Shown here one piece after another: positions 36,336 through 45,491 of a stretch of 64,000 nt of DNA. The notes beneath the pieces were generated by a model. That model did no database searches, had not been told where the DNA came from, and saw only the letters and a program-made list of their open reading frames with translations. Numbering within the stretch: position 1 is the stretch's first letter; each line of letters opens with the position of its first letter. The translations under genes were made by a program, and so were the position numbers. Origin of the DNA: Microvirga soli (GTDB taxonomy: Bacteria > Pseudomonadota > Alphaproteobacteria > Rhizobiales > Beijerinckiaceae); the NCBI RefSeq assembly GCF_016734765.1, contig NZ_JAERQE010000023.1, positions 16,664 to 80,663 on the forward strand. Reading direction: 5' to 3'.

Positions 36336-38239
36336 TGATCCGGCGGATGCGCCTCGGGATCGGCGGACGCCTCATCATCGCCTTCCTCGGAGTGGGCGGG
36401 CTCGCGGTCGGCGCATGCATCGTGGGCTGGCTGTCCTATGCCCGCCTCAGCGAAGAGCTGAATTCCGTGGCGACAGCTCACCTTCCGGCCCTCGCGTTCT
36501 CCGCCCGCCTGGCGGAGGCAGGCGCGAACGTGATCGCCAGCACGCCCGATCTGGCGGTCGCGGAGCGCCGGGAAGCCTATGACAGAATTCGCAAGACGCT
36601 CGTCGAACGTGTGTCCGTGCTCCGCGCCGTCCTCAACGAGCGGAACGACGAGCATTCACTTTCGCCTGATCTTCTCGTCGTGACAAATGGCATTGAGGCT
36701 AACCTCAATGCCATCGACCGGGTGGCCGACCGGCGCTTTCCCCTGCATGAACGCGCGCGTGCGATCAGTGAGGAATTGCGATGGCTGCAGGCCGATCTGA
36801 TTGAAGAGATCGAGCCGCTCATCGACGACGCCCGCTTCAACATGGAATCGGCTATCGGCAGGGTCGCACCTGGCGAGGCAGCCGAGGCAGGACGAAAGAC
36901 TCTGTTGGAGGAGAGCCGCAAGAGCGAGTCCCTCTTAACCATCAATGCCTATGCCAACCTGATCGTGGGGCTACTGGGCCGGCTTGGAACCGTGCCGACG
37001 GTCGAGGACCTTCGGGAAACGAGCAACTTCCTCGGTGAGATGACGGATCAGTTTGACCTGGAAACCAAGGCGCTCGCCAGCTGGACAGATACGATCACCA
37101 TCGGCCAGATCGCGACACGCCTCCTGGCCGTCTCCGATCCGGCATCCGGGCTCGCTGCCTTGAAGCGGGCAGAACTCGAAGCCATCGCTGATGGGCAGGC
37201 GCTTCTTGCCGAGAACAGACGCCTTGTCACCCAGCTCGGTATACTTGTGTCTCAGGAGGTCAATCGTACGGAAGCGATTGCTCGAAGGGCGGCGGAGCGT
37301 TCCGCCGATGCCATCGCGATCGGGCGCAATCTCCTTCTGGCAATCGCCGTCACGTCACTCGCCATCACGATCGCGATCGGCTGGTTCTATGTCCGAAGGA
37401 ACCTCGTCGTGCGTCTCCAAGGGCTGACTTTGGCGGCGACGACCATTGCGAGTGGCCCCACGATGCCGGTCCTGCCGCCTCCAACCGATGACGAACTCGG
37501 CGATCTCGCCAAGGCGCTTGCCGTCTTCAGACAAACCCGGGACGACTTGGTCCAGGCCGCCAAGCTCGCTGCGCTCGGCCAGATGTCTGCAGGCATCAGC
37601 CATGAGCTCAATCAACCTCTCGCGGCAATCCGCTCGCACGCATACAACGGCGCCGTGCTGCTCCAGCGCGGGCGCCCGGAGGAAGCAGGGGCCAGCTTCG
37701 ATCGGATCCAGGGACTGACGACCCGGATGGCGGAGCTGATCAAGCATCTCAAGCGCTTCGCCCGCCGCCCGGCCGCAGCTCTCGAAGCAGTCGATCTGCG
37801 CGCCGCCGTCGAGGGCGGCTTAAGCCTATTCGAGCAGCGTATCGATGCGGAGAAGGTCGCGGTGCGGATGAACTTTCCGGATGCTTCCCTCAAGGTACTG
37901 GCTGAGGAGGTCAGGCTGGAGCAGGTGATCGTCAATCTGATTTCGAATGCGCTCGACGTGGTCGAAGGCCAGACGGACCGTCGCATCGACATTGCCGCCG
38001 AAGCCAGGGAAGGTCGTATCCGCCTGGCGGTCACCGACAACGGGCGGGGCATCGCAGAGCAGCACCGCAGCGCCATCTTCGACCCGTTCTTCACCACCAA
38101 GCCTGCTGGTCTGGGGCTCGGACTCGGACTGTCCATGTCGTACAACATCGTGAAGGATTTTGGAGGAGACTTGATCTTGGCGACGACAGGACCGACGGGA
38201 ACGACCTTCGTGATCGATTTGGCGGCGAGCGAGGCATGA
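36332..38239 (+). CDS. PgtB-like transmembrane sensor histidine kinase
   Basis: A 635-residue kinase. The first membrane helix is at about residues 12-34, and a large helical periplasmic sensor region covers about 40-335. The second helix is at about 340-362, followed by a HAMP-like linker, the phosphoacceptor motif GISHELNQPLAAI (His424), and the HATPase domain with N, G1 and G2 boxes (NLISNAL, DNGRGI, GLGLGLSMSY). The H box is of the DctB/PgtB type that pairs with sigma-54 activators. The gene overlaps its neighbours by 4 bp on both sides (ATGA), indicating tight coupling. The start at 36332 is fixed by that overlap and by the Arg-rich segment before the helix. Confidence 0.9.
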   Translation: MMIRRMRLGIGGRLIIAFLGVGGLAVGACIVGWLSYARLSEELNSVATAHLPALAFSARLAEAGANVIASTPDLAVAERREAYDRIRKTLVERVSVLRAVLNERNDEHSLSPDLLVVTNGIEANLNAIDRVADRRFPLHERARAISEELRWLQADLIEEIEPLIDDARFNMESAIGRVAPGEAAEAGRKTLLEESRKSESLLTINAYANLIVGLLGRLGTVPTVEDLRETSNFLGEMTDQFDLETKALASWTDTITIGQIATRLLAVSDPASGLAALKRAELEAIADGQALLAENRRLVTQLGILVSQEVNRTEAIARRAAERSADAIAIGRNLLLAIAVTSLAITIAIGWFYVRRNLVVRLQGLTLAATTIASGPTMPVLPPPTDDELGDLAKALAVFRQTRDDLVQAAKLAALGQMSAGISHELNQPLAAIRSHAYNGAVLLQRGRPEEAGASFDRIQGLTTRMAELIKHLKRFARRPAAALEAVDLRAAVEGGLSLFEQRIDAEKVAVRMNFPDASLKVLAEEVRLEQVIVNLISNALDVVEGQTDRRIDIAAEAREGRIRLAVTDNGRGIAEQHRSAIFDPFFTTKPAGLGLGLGLSMSYNIVKDFGGDLILATTGPTGTTFVIDLAASEA

Positions 38240-39585
38240 GTGCGAAGCCGAAGGTCGTCCTGGTGGACGACGACCAGGAAGTGCTCGACGCCTACCGGCA
38301 GACGCTGGAACTCGATGACTTCAACGTCACTGCGGTTGGCTCTGCCAAGGCAGGCATCGACATCCTGTCGCCGGATCTCCGGGCCGTTGTCGTGAGCGAT
38401 GTTCGGATGCCTGGGCTCGACGGCTTCGGCCTCCTCGACGCCGTCCGCGCAATCGACCCAGAGATCCCGGTGGTCCTCGTGACCGGCCACGGCGATGTGC
38501 CGATGGCCATTAAGGCGGTTCGAGCCGGCGCCTGGGATTTCATCGAGAAGCCGGCCGATCCCGTGCGGCTCGTCGAGACGGTCAGGCGCGCATTCGCACA
38601 CCGCAGCCTCATTCTCGAAAACCGGGCTCTCCGGGCAGGAACCGCGGATCAGGATTCCATCGTCAGCCGGCTCGTCGGGCGCTCCACCGCCATCGAACGG
38701 CTGCGGCGCATCCTTGGAACACTCGCGGAGGCCGAGGCCGACGTGCTTCTTCTCGGCGAGACGGGCACGGGCAAGGAGGTCGCCGCCCGCGCTCTCCATG
38801 ATTTTGGAAGCCGACGGAAGGGGCGGTTCGTAGCGGTCAATTGCGGCGCGATGCCGGAAACCATGATCGAGAGCGAACTCTTCGGTCACGAGCCCGGTTC
38901 CTTCACCGGAGCCCGCGAGCGGCGGATCGGCAAGATCGAGCATGCGAGTGGCGGCACGCTCTTTCTCGACGAGATCGAGTCCATGCCTTTGACGGCGCAA
39001 ATCCGGCTGCTGCGGGTACTCCAGGAACGAACCATCGAACGCCTTGGGTCGAACAAGGAGATCCCGGTCGACATCCGCGTTATAGCCGCCACCAAGGCGG
39101 ATCTTACCGAACTGGCAGGCAAGGGCGCATTCCGCGAGGACTTGGTCTATCGATTGAACGTCGTCACGGTTCGCCTTCCGCCGCTCCGCGAGCGGCGGGA
39201 TGATGTGCCAGTGCTTTTCAGTCATTTCCTCCATCTCGCGGCTGCCCGGCAGGCGAGGGCGGCGCCATCGCTCGAACCGTCCTTCCTAGAACGGCTCCAG
39301 CAGCAGCAATGGCTTGGAAACGTGCGCGAGCTGCGGAACGCTGCCGAGCGATACCTCCTCGGTCTCGATGAGGACGATCTGCCTCAGGTGGGCCTGAGCC
39401 CTCCTAGTGCGCTGAGCCTCGAACAGCAGATGGAGGTCGCCGAACGCCGCGTCATTGAGGAAGCCCTCGTGCGCTTCGCCGGCCGCATCGGCACAACTGC
39501 AGAGGCACTCGGGATCACCCGCAAGACCCTTTATCTTAAAATGAAGAAGTACGATCTCGGTCAGACGGGTGAGATCGAAGTCTGA
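38236..39585 (+). CDS. PgtA/DctD-like sigma-54-dependent response regulator
   Basis: A 449-residue NtrC-family activator. The receiver domain has phosphorylation site Asp55 (VVVSDVRMPG). The AAA+ domain has Walker A GETGTGKE and the sigma-54 contact loop GSFTGA (221-226, a variant of GAFTGA), and GGTLFLDEIES is also present. A Fis-type helix-turn-helix lies at the C-terminus (IGTTAEALGITRKTLYLKMKK). It should be phosphorylated by the kinase encoded just upstream and activate the sigma-54 promoter found 124 bp after its stop. All parts needed for activity are present. Confidence 0.94.
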   Translation: MSAKPKVVLVDDDQEVLDAYRQTLELDDFNVTAVGSAKAGIDILSPDLRAVVVSDVRMPGLDGFGLLDAVRAIDPEIPVVLVTGHGDVPMAIKAVRAGAWDFIEKPADPVRLVETVRRAFAHRSLILENRALRAGTADQDSIVSRLVGRSTAIERLRRILGTLAEAEADVLLLGETGTGKEVAARALHDFGSRRKGRFVAVNCGAMPETMIESELFGHEPGSFTGARERRIGKIEHASGGTLFLDEIESMPLTAQIRLLRVLQERTIERLGSNKEIPVDIRVIAATKADLTELAGKGAFREDLVYRLNVVTVRLPPLRERRDDVPVLFSHFLHLAAARQARAAPSLEPSFLERLQQQQWLGNVRELRNAAERYLLGLDEDDLPQVGLSPPSALSLEQQMEVAERRVIEEALVRFAGRIGTTAEALGITRKTLYLKMKKYDLGQTGEIEV

Positions 39586-39708
39586 TGTTACCCATCTGAC
39601 CCATGGGGCTGGAGGGAGGTTACCGTCCTTTCCCAAATCGGCTGCCCGTTCGGGAGTTGCGCCTGGAAATCCTTTCTTAGAACAATGGTACTGTGATTGG
39701 GCCAAGTT

Positions 39709-39724
39709 TGGCACGATTGTTGCA
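39709..39724 (+). promoter_or_regulatory. Sigma-54 (-24/-12) promoter of the ABC transporter operon
   Basis: TGGCACGATTGTTGCA matches the consensus TGGCACG-N4-TTGCW at every defined position, with the GG and GC elements correctly spaced. It lies 63 bp before the binding-protein start and just downstream of the sigma-54 activator gene. The palindromic GTTACCCATC...GGGGCTGG...GGTTACC stretch at 39588-39623 is a candidate enhancer site. Confidence 0.9.
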
Positions 39725-39786
39725 TAAGGCTTTACGGCCGCCCTCGCGCGGACCCAAGTCAAGAGCCAGCAAGTTGGAGGAAACTG

Positions 39787-41109
39787 ATGCTTCGCCATTC
39801 CGTCGCCGCGGCGGCATTGATCGGAACCGCCCTGTTTACAGGGGCTGCCTTCGCCCAGTCCGGCAAGGTCACCGTCGTAACCTCGTTTTCCAAGGATGTG
39901 ACCGATCCGTTCAAGCAGGCTTTCGAGAAGGCACACCCGGGTGTGACCCTGGATGTCCAGAATCGCAACACGAACGCGGGCGTGAAGTTCCTCGAGGAAA
40001 CGAAAGCCAACAACCAAGTCGATATCTTCTGGGCCTCTGCCCCGGACGCCTTCGAAGTTCTGAAGAGCAAGAGCCTGCTTCAGAAGCATAAGCCGAAGGC
40101 CGAGGGCATTCCGGACAAGATCGGCTCCTATCCGATCAACGACCCCGAGAATTTGTATTCCGGCTTCGCGGCATCCGGCTACGGCATCATGTGGAACGAC
40201 CGCTACGCCAAAGCGAACAAGCTGCCTGAACCCAAGGATTGGCAGGATCTCGCCAAGCCCGTCTACTTCGATCACGTCGCCATGGCAGCGCCCTCGCGCT
40301 CAGGTACGACGCACCTCACCATTGAGACGATTCTGCAGGGCGAGGGCTGGGAGCAGGGGTGGCGCACGCTCAAGGAAGTGTCCGGAAACTTCCGCCAGAT
40401 CACGGAGCGTTCCTTCGGCGTGCCGGAGGCGGTCAATTCGGGGCAGGTCGGCTTCGGCATCGTGATCGACTTCTTCGCCTTCTCGGCCCAGGCTTCTGGC
40501 TTCCCGGTGAAGTTCGTCTATCCGACTGTGACAACAATCGTTCCGGCGAATGTCGCTGTGGTTGCCAATGCTCCCAACAAGGCTGGGGCCGAGGCCTTTG
40601 TCGACTACCTCGTCTCTCCCGCTGGGCAGGAAGTGCTGCTCGAGCCAAGCATCCGCCGCTTGCCCGTGAACCCGGCAGTCTACGCCAAGGCTCCGGCGGA
40701 TTATCCGAACCCCTTCAAGGATCCGTCCCTGGGGTCGCGGGTGAAGTTCGACGTGGACGTGTCGGAGAAGCGCACGAACGTGGTCGACGTCCTCTACGAC
40801 CAAACCGTGACGTTCCAACTCGACGCGCTCAAGGCGGCGACCAAGGCCATCCACGACGCCGAGGCCGCGATTGCCAAGAAGGACAACGCGGATGCCAAGG
40901 CTCTGGTGAAGGAGGCTCGTGGCCTCGTAGCCGCCGTGCCGGTCACCGAGCAGCAGGCTTCATCGCCCGAGGTCGCCGGCGCCTTCACGGGCGGCAAGGA
41001 GAAGGGGGCTCGCCAGGCCGAGCTTGAGCAACAATGGGCCGCGTTCGCCAAGGAGCGTTACCAGCAGGCACAGGCCAAGGCCGAGCAGGCCCTGAAGCTC
41101 GCACGCTAA
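39787..41109 (+). CDS. ABC transporter periplasmic binding protein (FbpA/AfuA-like)
   Basis: A 440-residue secreted solute-binding protein with signal peptide at about residues 1-22 (GAAFAQ). The core motifs match those of the PgtC-like protein upstream (VTVVTSFSKDVTDPFKQAF, VDIFWASAPDAFEVLK, AAPSRSGTTHLTIETIL). It has an unusual Ala/Lys/Glu-rich helical C-terminal extension of about 100 residues. The ATG at 39787 follows GGAGGAA. Automated annotation would probably call it ferric-iron binding. I see no clear iron-ligand tyrosine pair, and the gene context favours an organophosphate such as a sugar phosphate or phosphoglycerate. It is driven by the sigma-54 promoter just upstream. Confidence 0.85.
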   Translation: MLRHSVAAAALIGTALFTGAAFAQSGKVTVVTSFSKDVTDPFKQAFEKAHPGVTLDVQNRNTNAGVKFLEETKANNQVDIFWASAPDAFEVLKSKSLLQKHKPKAEGIPDKIGSYPINDPENLYSGFAASGYGIMWNDRYAKANKLPEPKDWQDLAKPVYFDHVAMAAPSRSGTTHLTIETILQGEGWEQGWRTLKEVSGNFRQITERSFGVPEAVNSGQVGFGIVIDFFAFSAQASGFPVKFVYPTVTTIVPANVAVVANAPNKAGAEAFVDYLVSPAGQEVLLEPSIRRLPVNPAVYAKAPADYPNPFKDPSLGSRVKFDVDVSEKRTNVVDVLYDQTVTFQLDALKAATKAIHDAEAAIAKKDNADAKALVKEARGLVAAVPVTEQQASSPEVAGAFTGGKEKGARQAELEQQWAAFAKERYQQAQAKAEQALKLAR

Positions 41110-41179
41110 TCGTTCCGGCGGGCGGCTGGCGTAAGCGAGCCGCCCGCACAAGCCCTTTTCGTATTTTAGGAGAGCGTCC

Positions 41180-42919
41180 ATGGCTGGCGCCACGACCGCC
41201 GGGCGAGCGCATGCGCCGTCCGTGTCTTCCAGGTTCATGCGATTGTCGGCGACGCCGGGGCAGATCGCCCTCGCACTGGGGATTACTGTCTTCCTCGTAC
41301 TGTTCCTCATCGTGCCTGTCGGAACGGTGATCTATGTCGCCTTTACGGAGAAGGGAACGGGCGAGTTCACCCTGGTCAATTTCCTCGACTTCGCCCGAAC
41401 AGATCTGTTCATCCGCTCGTTCTGGAATTCGGTTTATGTATCCGCGATGTCTGTGGTCGTCGCGTCGATTTTCGCTCTTCCACTCGCCTACATCACCACG
41501 CGGTTCGAATTTCGCGGCGCAATGCTGATCCAGACACTGGGCTTTCTGCCTTTGATCATGCCGCCGTTCGTCGGCGCGGTCGCCATGCTGCTGCTGTTCG
41601 GCCGGAACGGCACGGTAAACCTGCTTCTGGATGAGTGGTTTGGCATCAAAATTCCCTTCATGGAGGGACTGAACGGGGTCATCTTCGTTCAGGCCGTGCA
41701 TTACTTCCCGTTTATCCTCATCAATCTCTCGACGGCTCTGCGCAATATCGACCGATCGATGGAAGAGGCGGCGCAGAATCTCGGCAGCTCCGGGTTCCGG
41801 CTGTTCCGCCGCATCGTCTTCCCGCTTGCCATGCCGGGCTATATCGCCGGCGCTTCGCTCGTCTTCGTCAAGGTCTTCGACGATCTCGCGACACCGCTGC
41901 TCCTGAACGTCAAGGACATGCTGGCGCCGCAGGCCTACCTGCGTGTCACCTCCATCGGCATCGCCGACCCAATGGGATACGTGATCTCCGTCGTGCTGAT
42001 CTGCATGTCGATCCTGGCCATGTGGATTTCCGCCCGCGCCATGCGCGGCAAGGATTACGCCACGGTGCAGCGGGGCGGTGGCGGCCTAGCGAAGCGCACG
42101 ATGCGGCCTTGGGAAAGTGCGCTCGCCTATGCGGCCGTTCTGCTTATCTTGCTGCTTGTGCTGGCACCCCATATCGGGCTGCTGCTGCTTTCCTTTGCGA
42201 CCATATGGTCCTTCAGCCCGCTGCCGGATGCCTTCACCCTGGCGCATTACGGCCGCGTGTTCGGCGAGAGCTTCGTGTACGTCAAGAACACCCTCCTCTA
42301 TGCCTCCATCGCGGGTTTGATCGATGTGGTTCTTGGCACCGCTATCGCTTATCTGGTCCTGAGAACGAAGCTCATCGGCCGCGAATGGCTCGACTGGGCC
42401 GCGACCGCCGCTCTGGCCATACCGGGCGTCGTGCTCGGCATCGGCTACCTGAGGACCTTTTATGGGGTGCAGCTTCCCGACGGCACCCCGCTCGCTACCC
42501 TGTGGATCACGATTGTGCTGGCGCTGGCGATCAGGCGTCTGCCTTACGCCCTGCGCGCATGCTACGCCGCCCTGCAGCAGATTTCGGTCTCGCTCGAGGA
42601 AGCAGCGGAGAATCTCGGCGCTACAAAGATGCGCACGGTCCGCCGCGTGGTGCTACCGCTCATGGCAGGCGGCATCCTGGCGGGCTTCGTCACAAGCTTC
42701 GCAACCGCTGCTGTGGAGCTCTCGGCGACACTGATGCTTGTCCAGTCAAACGCGGACGCGCCTCTCGCCTATGGCCTCTACGTCTTCATGCAGTCGGCAG
42801 CCGGGCGCGGGCCCGGGGCGGCGCTGGGCGTCATCGCCGTGCTGCTCGTCGCTCTTTGCACCTTCGCGTCCCACATGATCATCGAGAAAAGCCAGAGGGC
42901 AAAAGGAGCCAGCCGCTAA
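41180..42919 (+). CDS. ABC transporter permease, fused two-domain type (FbpB/AfuB-like)
   Basis: A 579-residue protein with about twelve membrane helices and two binding-protein-dependent permease domains. Each has an EAA loop that contacts the ATPase (SMEEAAQNLGSSGFRLFRRIVFPLAMPG near residue 195, and SLEEAAENLGATKMRTVRRVVLPLMAGG near residue 475). One such fused protein replaces the usual permease pair. ATG 41180 follows AGGAGAG. It lies 70 bp after the binding protein and 28 bp before the ATPase gene, in one operon. Confidence 0.93.
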   Translation: MAGATTAGRAHAPSVSSRFMRLSATPGQIALALGITVFLVLFLIVPVGTVIYVAFTEKGTGEFTLVNFLDFARTDLFIRSFWNSVYVSAMSVVVASIFALPLAYITTRFEFRGAMLIQTLGFLPLIMPPFVGAVAMLLLFGRNGTVNLLLDEWFGIKIPFMEGLNGVIFVQAVHYFPFILINLSTALRNIDRSMEEAAQNLGSSGFRLFRRIVFPLAMPGYIAGASLVFVKVFDDLATPLLLNVKDMLAPQAYLRVTSIGIADPMGYVISVVLICMSILAMWISARAMRGKDYATVQRGGGGLAKRTMRPWESALAYAAVLLILLLVLAPHIGLLLLSFATIWSFSPLPDAFTLAHYGRVFGESFVYVKNTLLYASIAGLIDVVLGTAIAYLVLRTKLIGREWLDWAATAALAIPGVVLGIGYLRTFYGVQLPDGTPLATLWITIVLALAIRRLPYALRACYAALQQISVSLEEAAENLGATKMRTVRRVVLPLMAGGILAGFVTSFATAAVELSATLMLVQSNADAPLAYGLYVFMQSAAGRGPGAALGVIAVLLVALCTFASHMIIEKSQRAKGASR

Positions 42920-42947
42920 TTGCGTCTGACCCGAGGAAACGAAACCC

Positions 42948-44045
42948 ATGAACCAGCCTCTCCCCATTTCCGAACTCGGCACCAACGCCGTCGATGTCGA
43001 CATCCGCAATGTCGATCTGTCCTACGGCACAAACCATGTCCTCAAGGGCATCAACCTGCATATCCGACCCGGCGAGTTCTTCGCCTTCCTCGGTCCGTCC
43101 GGATGCGGAAAGACCACTCTGCTGCGCTTGATCGCAGGGTTCAACCAGACCGATGGCGGCGAGGTTCTGGTCGGTGGCCGGGACGTGTCGCGCTTGCCGC
43201 CCTGGAAACGCGACGTGGGCATGGTGTTCCAATCCTATGCCCTGTGGCCCCACATGACGGTGAGGCGCAACGTTGCGTTTGGTCTCGAGGAGCGAAAGGT
43301 TTCACGGGCCGAGATCGAAAGGCGCGTCGCGGCCGCTCTGGAACTCGTCGGGCTCGCGCACCTCGCCGACCGGCGTCCGTCGCAGCTCTCAGGTGGCCAG
43401 CAGCAGCGTGTCGCGGTAGCCCGTACCATTGCCATCGAGCCAAAGGTTCTGCTTCTCGATGAGCCCCTGTCGAATCTGGACGCCAAGATGCGCGTTCAGG
43501 TGCGGCGGGAACTGCGCGATCTGCAGCAGCGGCTTGGCCTCACAACGATCTTCGTCACCCATGACCAGGAGGAGGCCAACACGATCTGCGACAGGATCGC
43601 CGTTATGAACGACGGAATCGTGCAGCAGGTCGGCACGCCCATGGAGCTCTATGAAAAACCTGCCAATTTGTTCGTGGCGAACTTCCTTGGCACGGCGAAT
43701 ATCCTGCCGGGCCGCGTGGTGCGCGAGGGCGGTGAGCGGTTTTTCGACATCGATGGCGGCGTTCGCCTACCGATCCCGGCTCAGGTTGTCGTGCCGGAGG
43801 GGGCCAAGCTCGTCTTCCGACCGCAGCATGCATCCCTGGCTGGGCACGGTGCGGGCGATGTCCTGCTGCCGGGCACCATCGTGCACAGTGAATTCCTTGG
43901 CTCCACGCTGCGTTATGTCGTGAGGATCGGTGCCGCGGAGGTCTCCATCGACACGCCTTTCCATTCGGGAGAGACGCTCCACCAGCCAGGCACCTCCGTG
44001 GAGATCAGCCTGTCCCTACGCTCAGCCCTCTGGCTCGCTGCCTGA
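42948..44045 (+). CDS. ABC transporter ATP-binding protein (FbpC/AfuC-like)
   Basis: A 365-residue ATPase with Walker A GPSGCGKTT, Q-loop VFQSYALWPHM, signature LSGGQQQR, Walker B VLLLDEPLSNLD, and H-loop VTHDQEEA. A C-terminal TOBE domain from about residue 280 is typical of the iron, spermidine and sugar (CUT1/FeT-like) importers. It energises the permease encoded just upstream. The next gene, a HAD phosphatase, is 92 bp downstream on the same strand. Confidence 0.94.
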   Translation: MNQPLPISELGTNAVDVDIRNVDLSYGTNHVLKGINLHIRPGEFFAFLGPSGCGKTTLLRLIAGFNQTDGGEVLVGGRDVSRLPPWKRDVGMVFQSYALWPHMTVRRNVAFGLEERKVSRAEIERRVAAALELVGLAHLADRRPSQLSGGQQQRVAVARTIAIEPKVLLLDEPLSNLDAKMRVQVRRELRDLQQRLGLTTIFVTHDQEEANTICDRIAVMNDGIVQQVGTPMELYEKPANLFVANFLGTANILPGRVVREGGERFFDIDGGVRLPIPAQVVVPEGAKLVFRPQHASLAGHGAGDVLLPGTIVHSEFLGSTLRYVVRIGAAEVSIDTPFHSGETLHQPGTSVEISLSLRSALWLAA

Positions 44046-44137
44046 GGCGCCCCATCGCACGGCATCGCCCTCAAGCGGAAGAAATGCTCTCCCTTCCGCC
44101 GTTGGCACTCCGTTCCGCAAGAGTTAGTACTGACCGC

Positions 44138-44806
44138 ATGCCTTCCCTTAAAGCCATCATCTTCGATCTGGACGGAACCCTCGTCGACAGCGCACGCGAC
44201 CTCCGGGACGCGGTGAACGTCCTTCTGTCGGAGGAGGGGCTCCGACAGATCGATCTCGACGAAGTCAAGTCCATGATCGGCGACGGCGCTCCCAAGCTCG
44301 TGGAGCGTGCTGTCTCGGCGACGGGAGGGGATCTGTCGCGCCTTCCTACGCTCGTGGTCCGCTTCCTGCAGATCTACGAGGCCAATGCGTCTCGCCATAC
44401 CGAGGCCTATCCAGGCGTCGTGGAGACGCTGTCCGGTCTGCGGGAGCTTGGGATTCCGTTGGCGGTCGTCACCAACAAGCCCTACGCGGCTACCATCGAG
44501 ATCCTGGAGGCGCTCAACCTGCGGGCCTATTTCGATGTCATTGTCGGGGGTGACACCCTTCCCGAGCGCAAACCGCATCCGGCTCCGATCCATGCAGCGC
44601 TGAAGCGTCTAGGCGTGGCTCCTGAAGCAGCACTCATGATCGGCGACAACTACCATGATGTGCAGGCCGCCCGGGCAGCCGGCGTGCGCGCCTTCGCGGT
44701 GACCTATGGCTACAGCCACAAGCCTCACGCGGAACTGGGCGCGGAGCGCCTGATCGACACCATGTCCGAGCTGCTGCCCATCGTGGCGAACGACGCTGCC
44801 ACGTGA
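44138..44806 (+). CDS. gph: HAD-family phosphatase, phosphoglycolate phosphatase-like (Gph)
   Basis: A 222-residue haloacid dehalogenase-type hydrolase with motif I DLDGTLVDS (Asp10 nucleophile, Asp12), motif II VTNKP, and motif IV GDNYHDVQAARAAG. The helical cap lies between motifs I and II. It matches the Gph/GmhB-like phosphatase group acting on phosphoglycolate or similar small phosphates. Its position after an importer and before a second phosphatase suggests that it dephosphorylates the imported compound. The start at ATG 44138 has no strong ribosome binding site. The in-frame upstream extension is low-complexity. Confidence 0.85.
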   Translation: MPSLKAIIFDLDGTLVDSARDLRDAVNVLLSEEGLRQIDLDEVKSMIGDGAPKLVERAVSATGGDLSRLPTLVVRFLQIYEANASRHTEAYPGVVETLSGLRELGIPLAVVTNKPYAATIEILEALNLRAYFDVIVGGDTLPERKPHPAPIHAALKRLGVAPEAALMIGDNYHDVQAARAAGVRAFAVTYGYSHKPHAELGAERLIDTMSELLPIVANDAAT

Positions 44807-44861
44807 AATACCGAAAAAGGCGCGGTCGAGCGGCAGAATTTTCATCCTGGAAACATGATCT

Positions 44862-45491
44862 ATGAGACTCATCCTGATGCGTCACGGCGAGACTGTGTGG
44901 AACGCGGAGCGCCGTCTGCAGGGTCATGCAGACGCTCCCCTGTCGCCACGCGGCATCGAGCAGGCCCGGCGCGCGGCCAAGTTCTTCGAGGACGGGCCGG
45001 CCCCTGGTCTCGTCATGTCGTCCGATCTGAGCCGGGCTCGCCATACGGCTGAGCTTCTCGGTTTTACCGATTTCGCAACCGACGAGCGCCTGCGCGAGAT
45101 GGATCTCGGCGACTGGACTGGACGATGGATCGAGGAGATCGAAGCATCCAACCGGTGCGCCTACCGCGACTGGCGGCTTGGATCCTACACGCCGTCGGGC
45201 GGTGAAGGGTGGAAGCCGTTCCGCGAGCGCGTCGGCGCAGCGATCAATGACGCCGTCAACCGGTCCGAGGGTGACGTGGTCATCGTCGCCCATGAGGGGG
45301 TGGTCCGGGCCGCCTGCGACGTGTTGGTAGGTTTAACGCCATCCAACCTGTCGCCCATTGCACCAGCGGCCATCACGATCTTCGATATCAATCGCGCGGC
45401 GCAATGGCCCGGCGCACGTCTTGTGGCATTCAATATAACTCCGTCACCGGACGACTTGAGAACGTCAGGCCTGGATCACGCTCCTGTCTAG
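44862..45491 (+). CDS. Histidine phosphatase-family (phosphoglycerate mutase-like) protein
   Basis: A 209-residue branch-1 histidine phosphatase. The catalytic RHG motif is at residues 7-9 (LILMRHGETVWN). There is a second catalytic His in VIVAHEGVV and phosphate-binding Arg residues in SSDLSRARHTAELL. Family members include cofactor-dependent mutases and broad phosphatases such as CobC, PhoE and SixA. Length and motif spacing fit a phosphatase rather than a mutase. It is the last gene of the apparent organophosphate locus, 55 bp after gph. Confidence 0.87.
   Translation: MRLILMRHGETVWNAERRLQGHADAPLSPRGIEQARRAAKFFEDGPAPGLVMSSDLSRARHTAELLGFTDFATDERLREMDLGDWTGRWIEEIEASNRCAYRDWRLGSYTPSGGEGWKPFRERVGAAINDAVNRSEGDVVIVAHEGVVRAACDVLVGLTPSNLSPIAPAAITIFDINRAAQWPGARLVAFNITPSPDDLRTSGLDHAPV

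Noticed and set aside
39787..44045. Ferric-iron ABC transporter identity
   Set aside because: Family resemblance to FbpABC is real. The Pgt-type two-component genes, sigma-54 promoter and linked phosphatases argue for a phosphorylated substrate, so no iron gene symbols were given.
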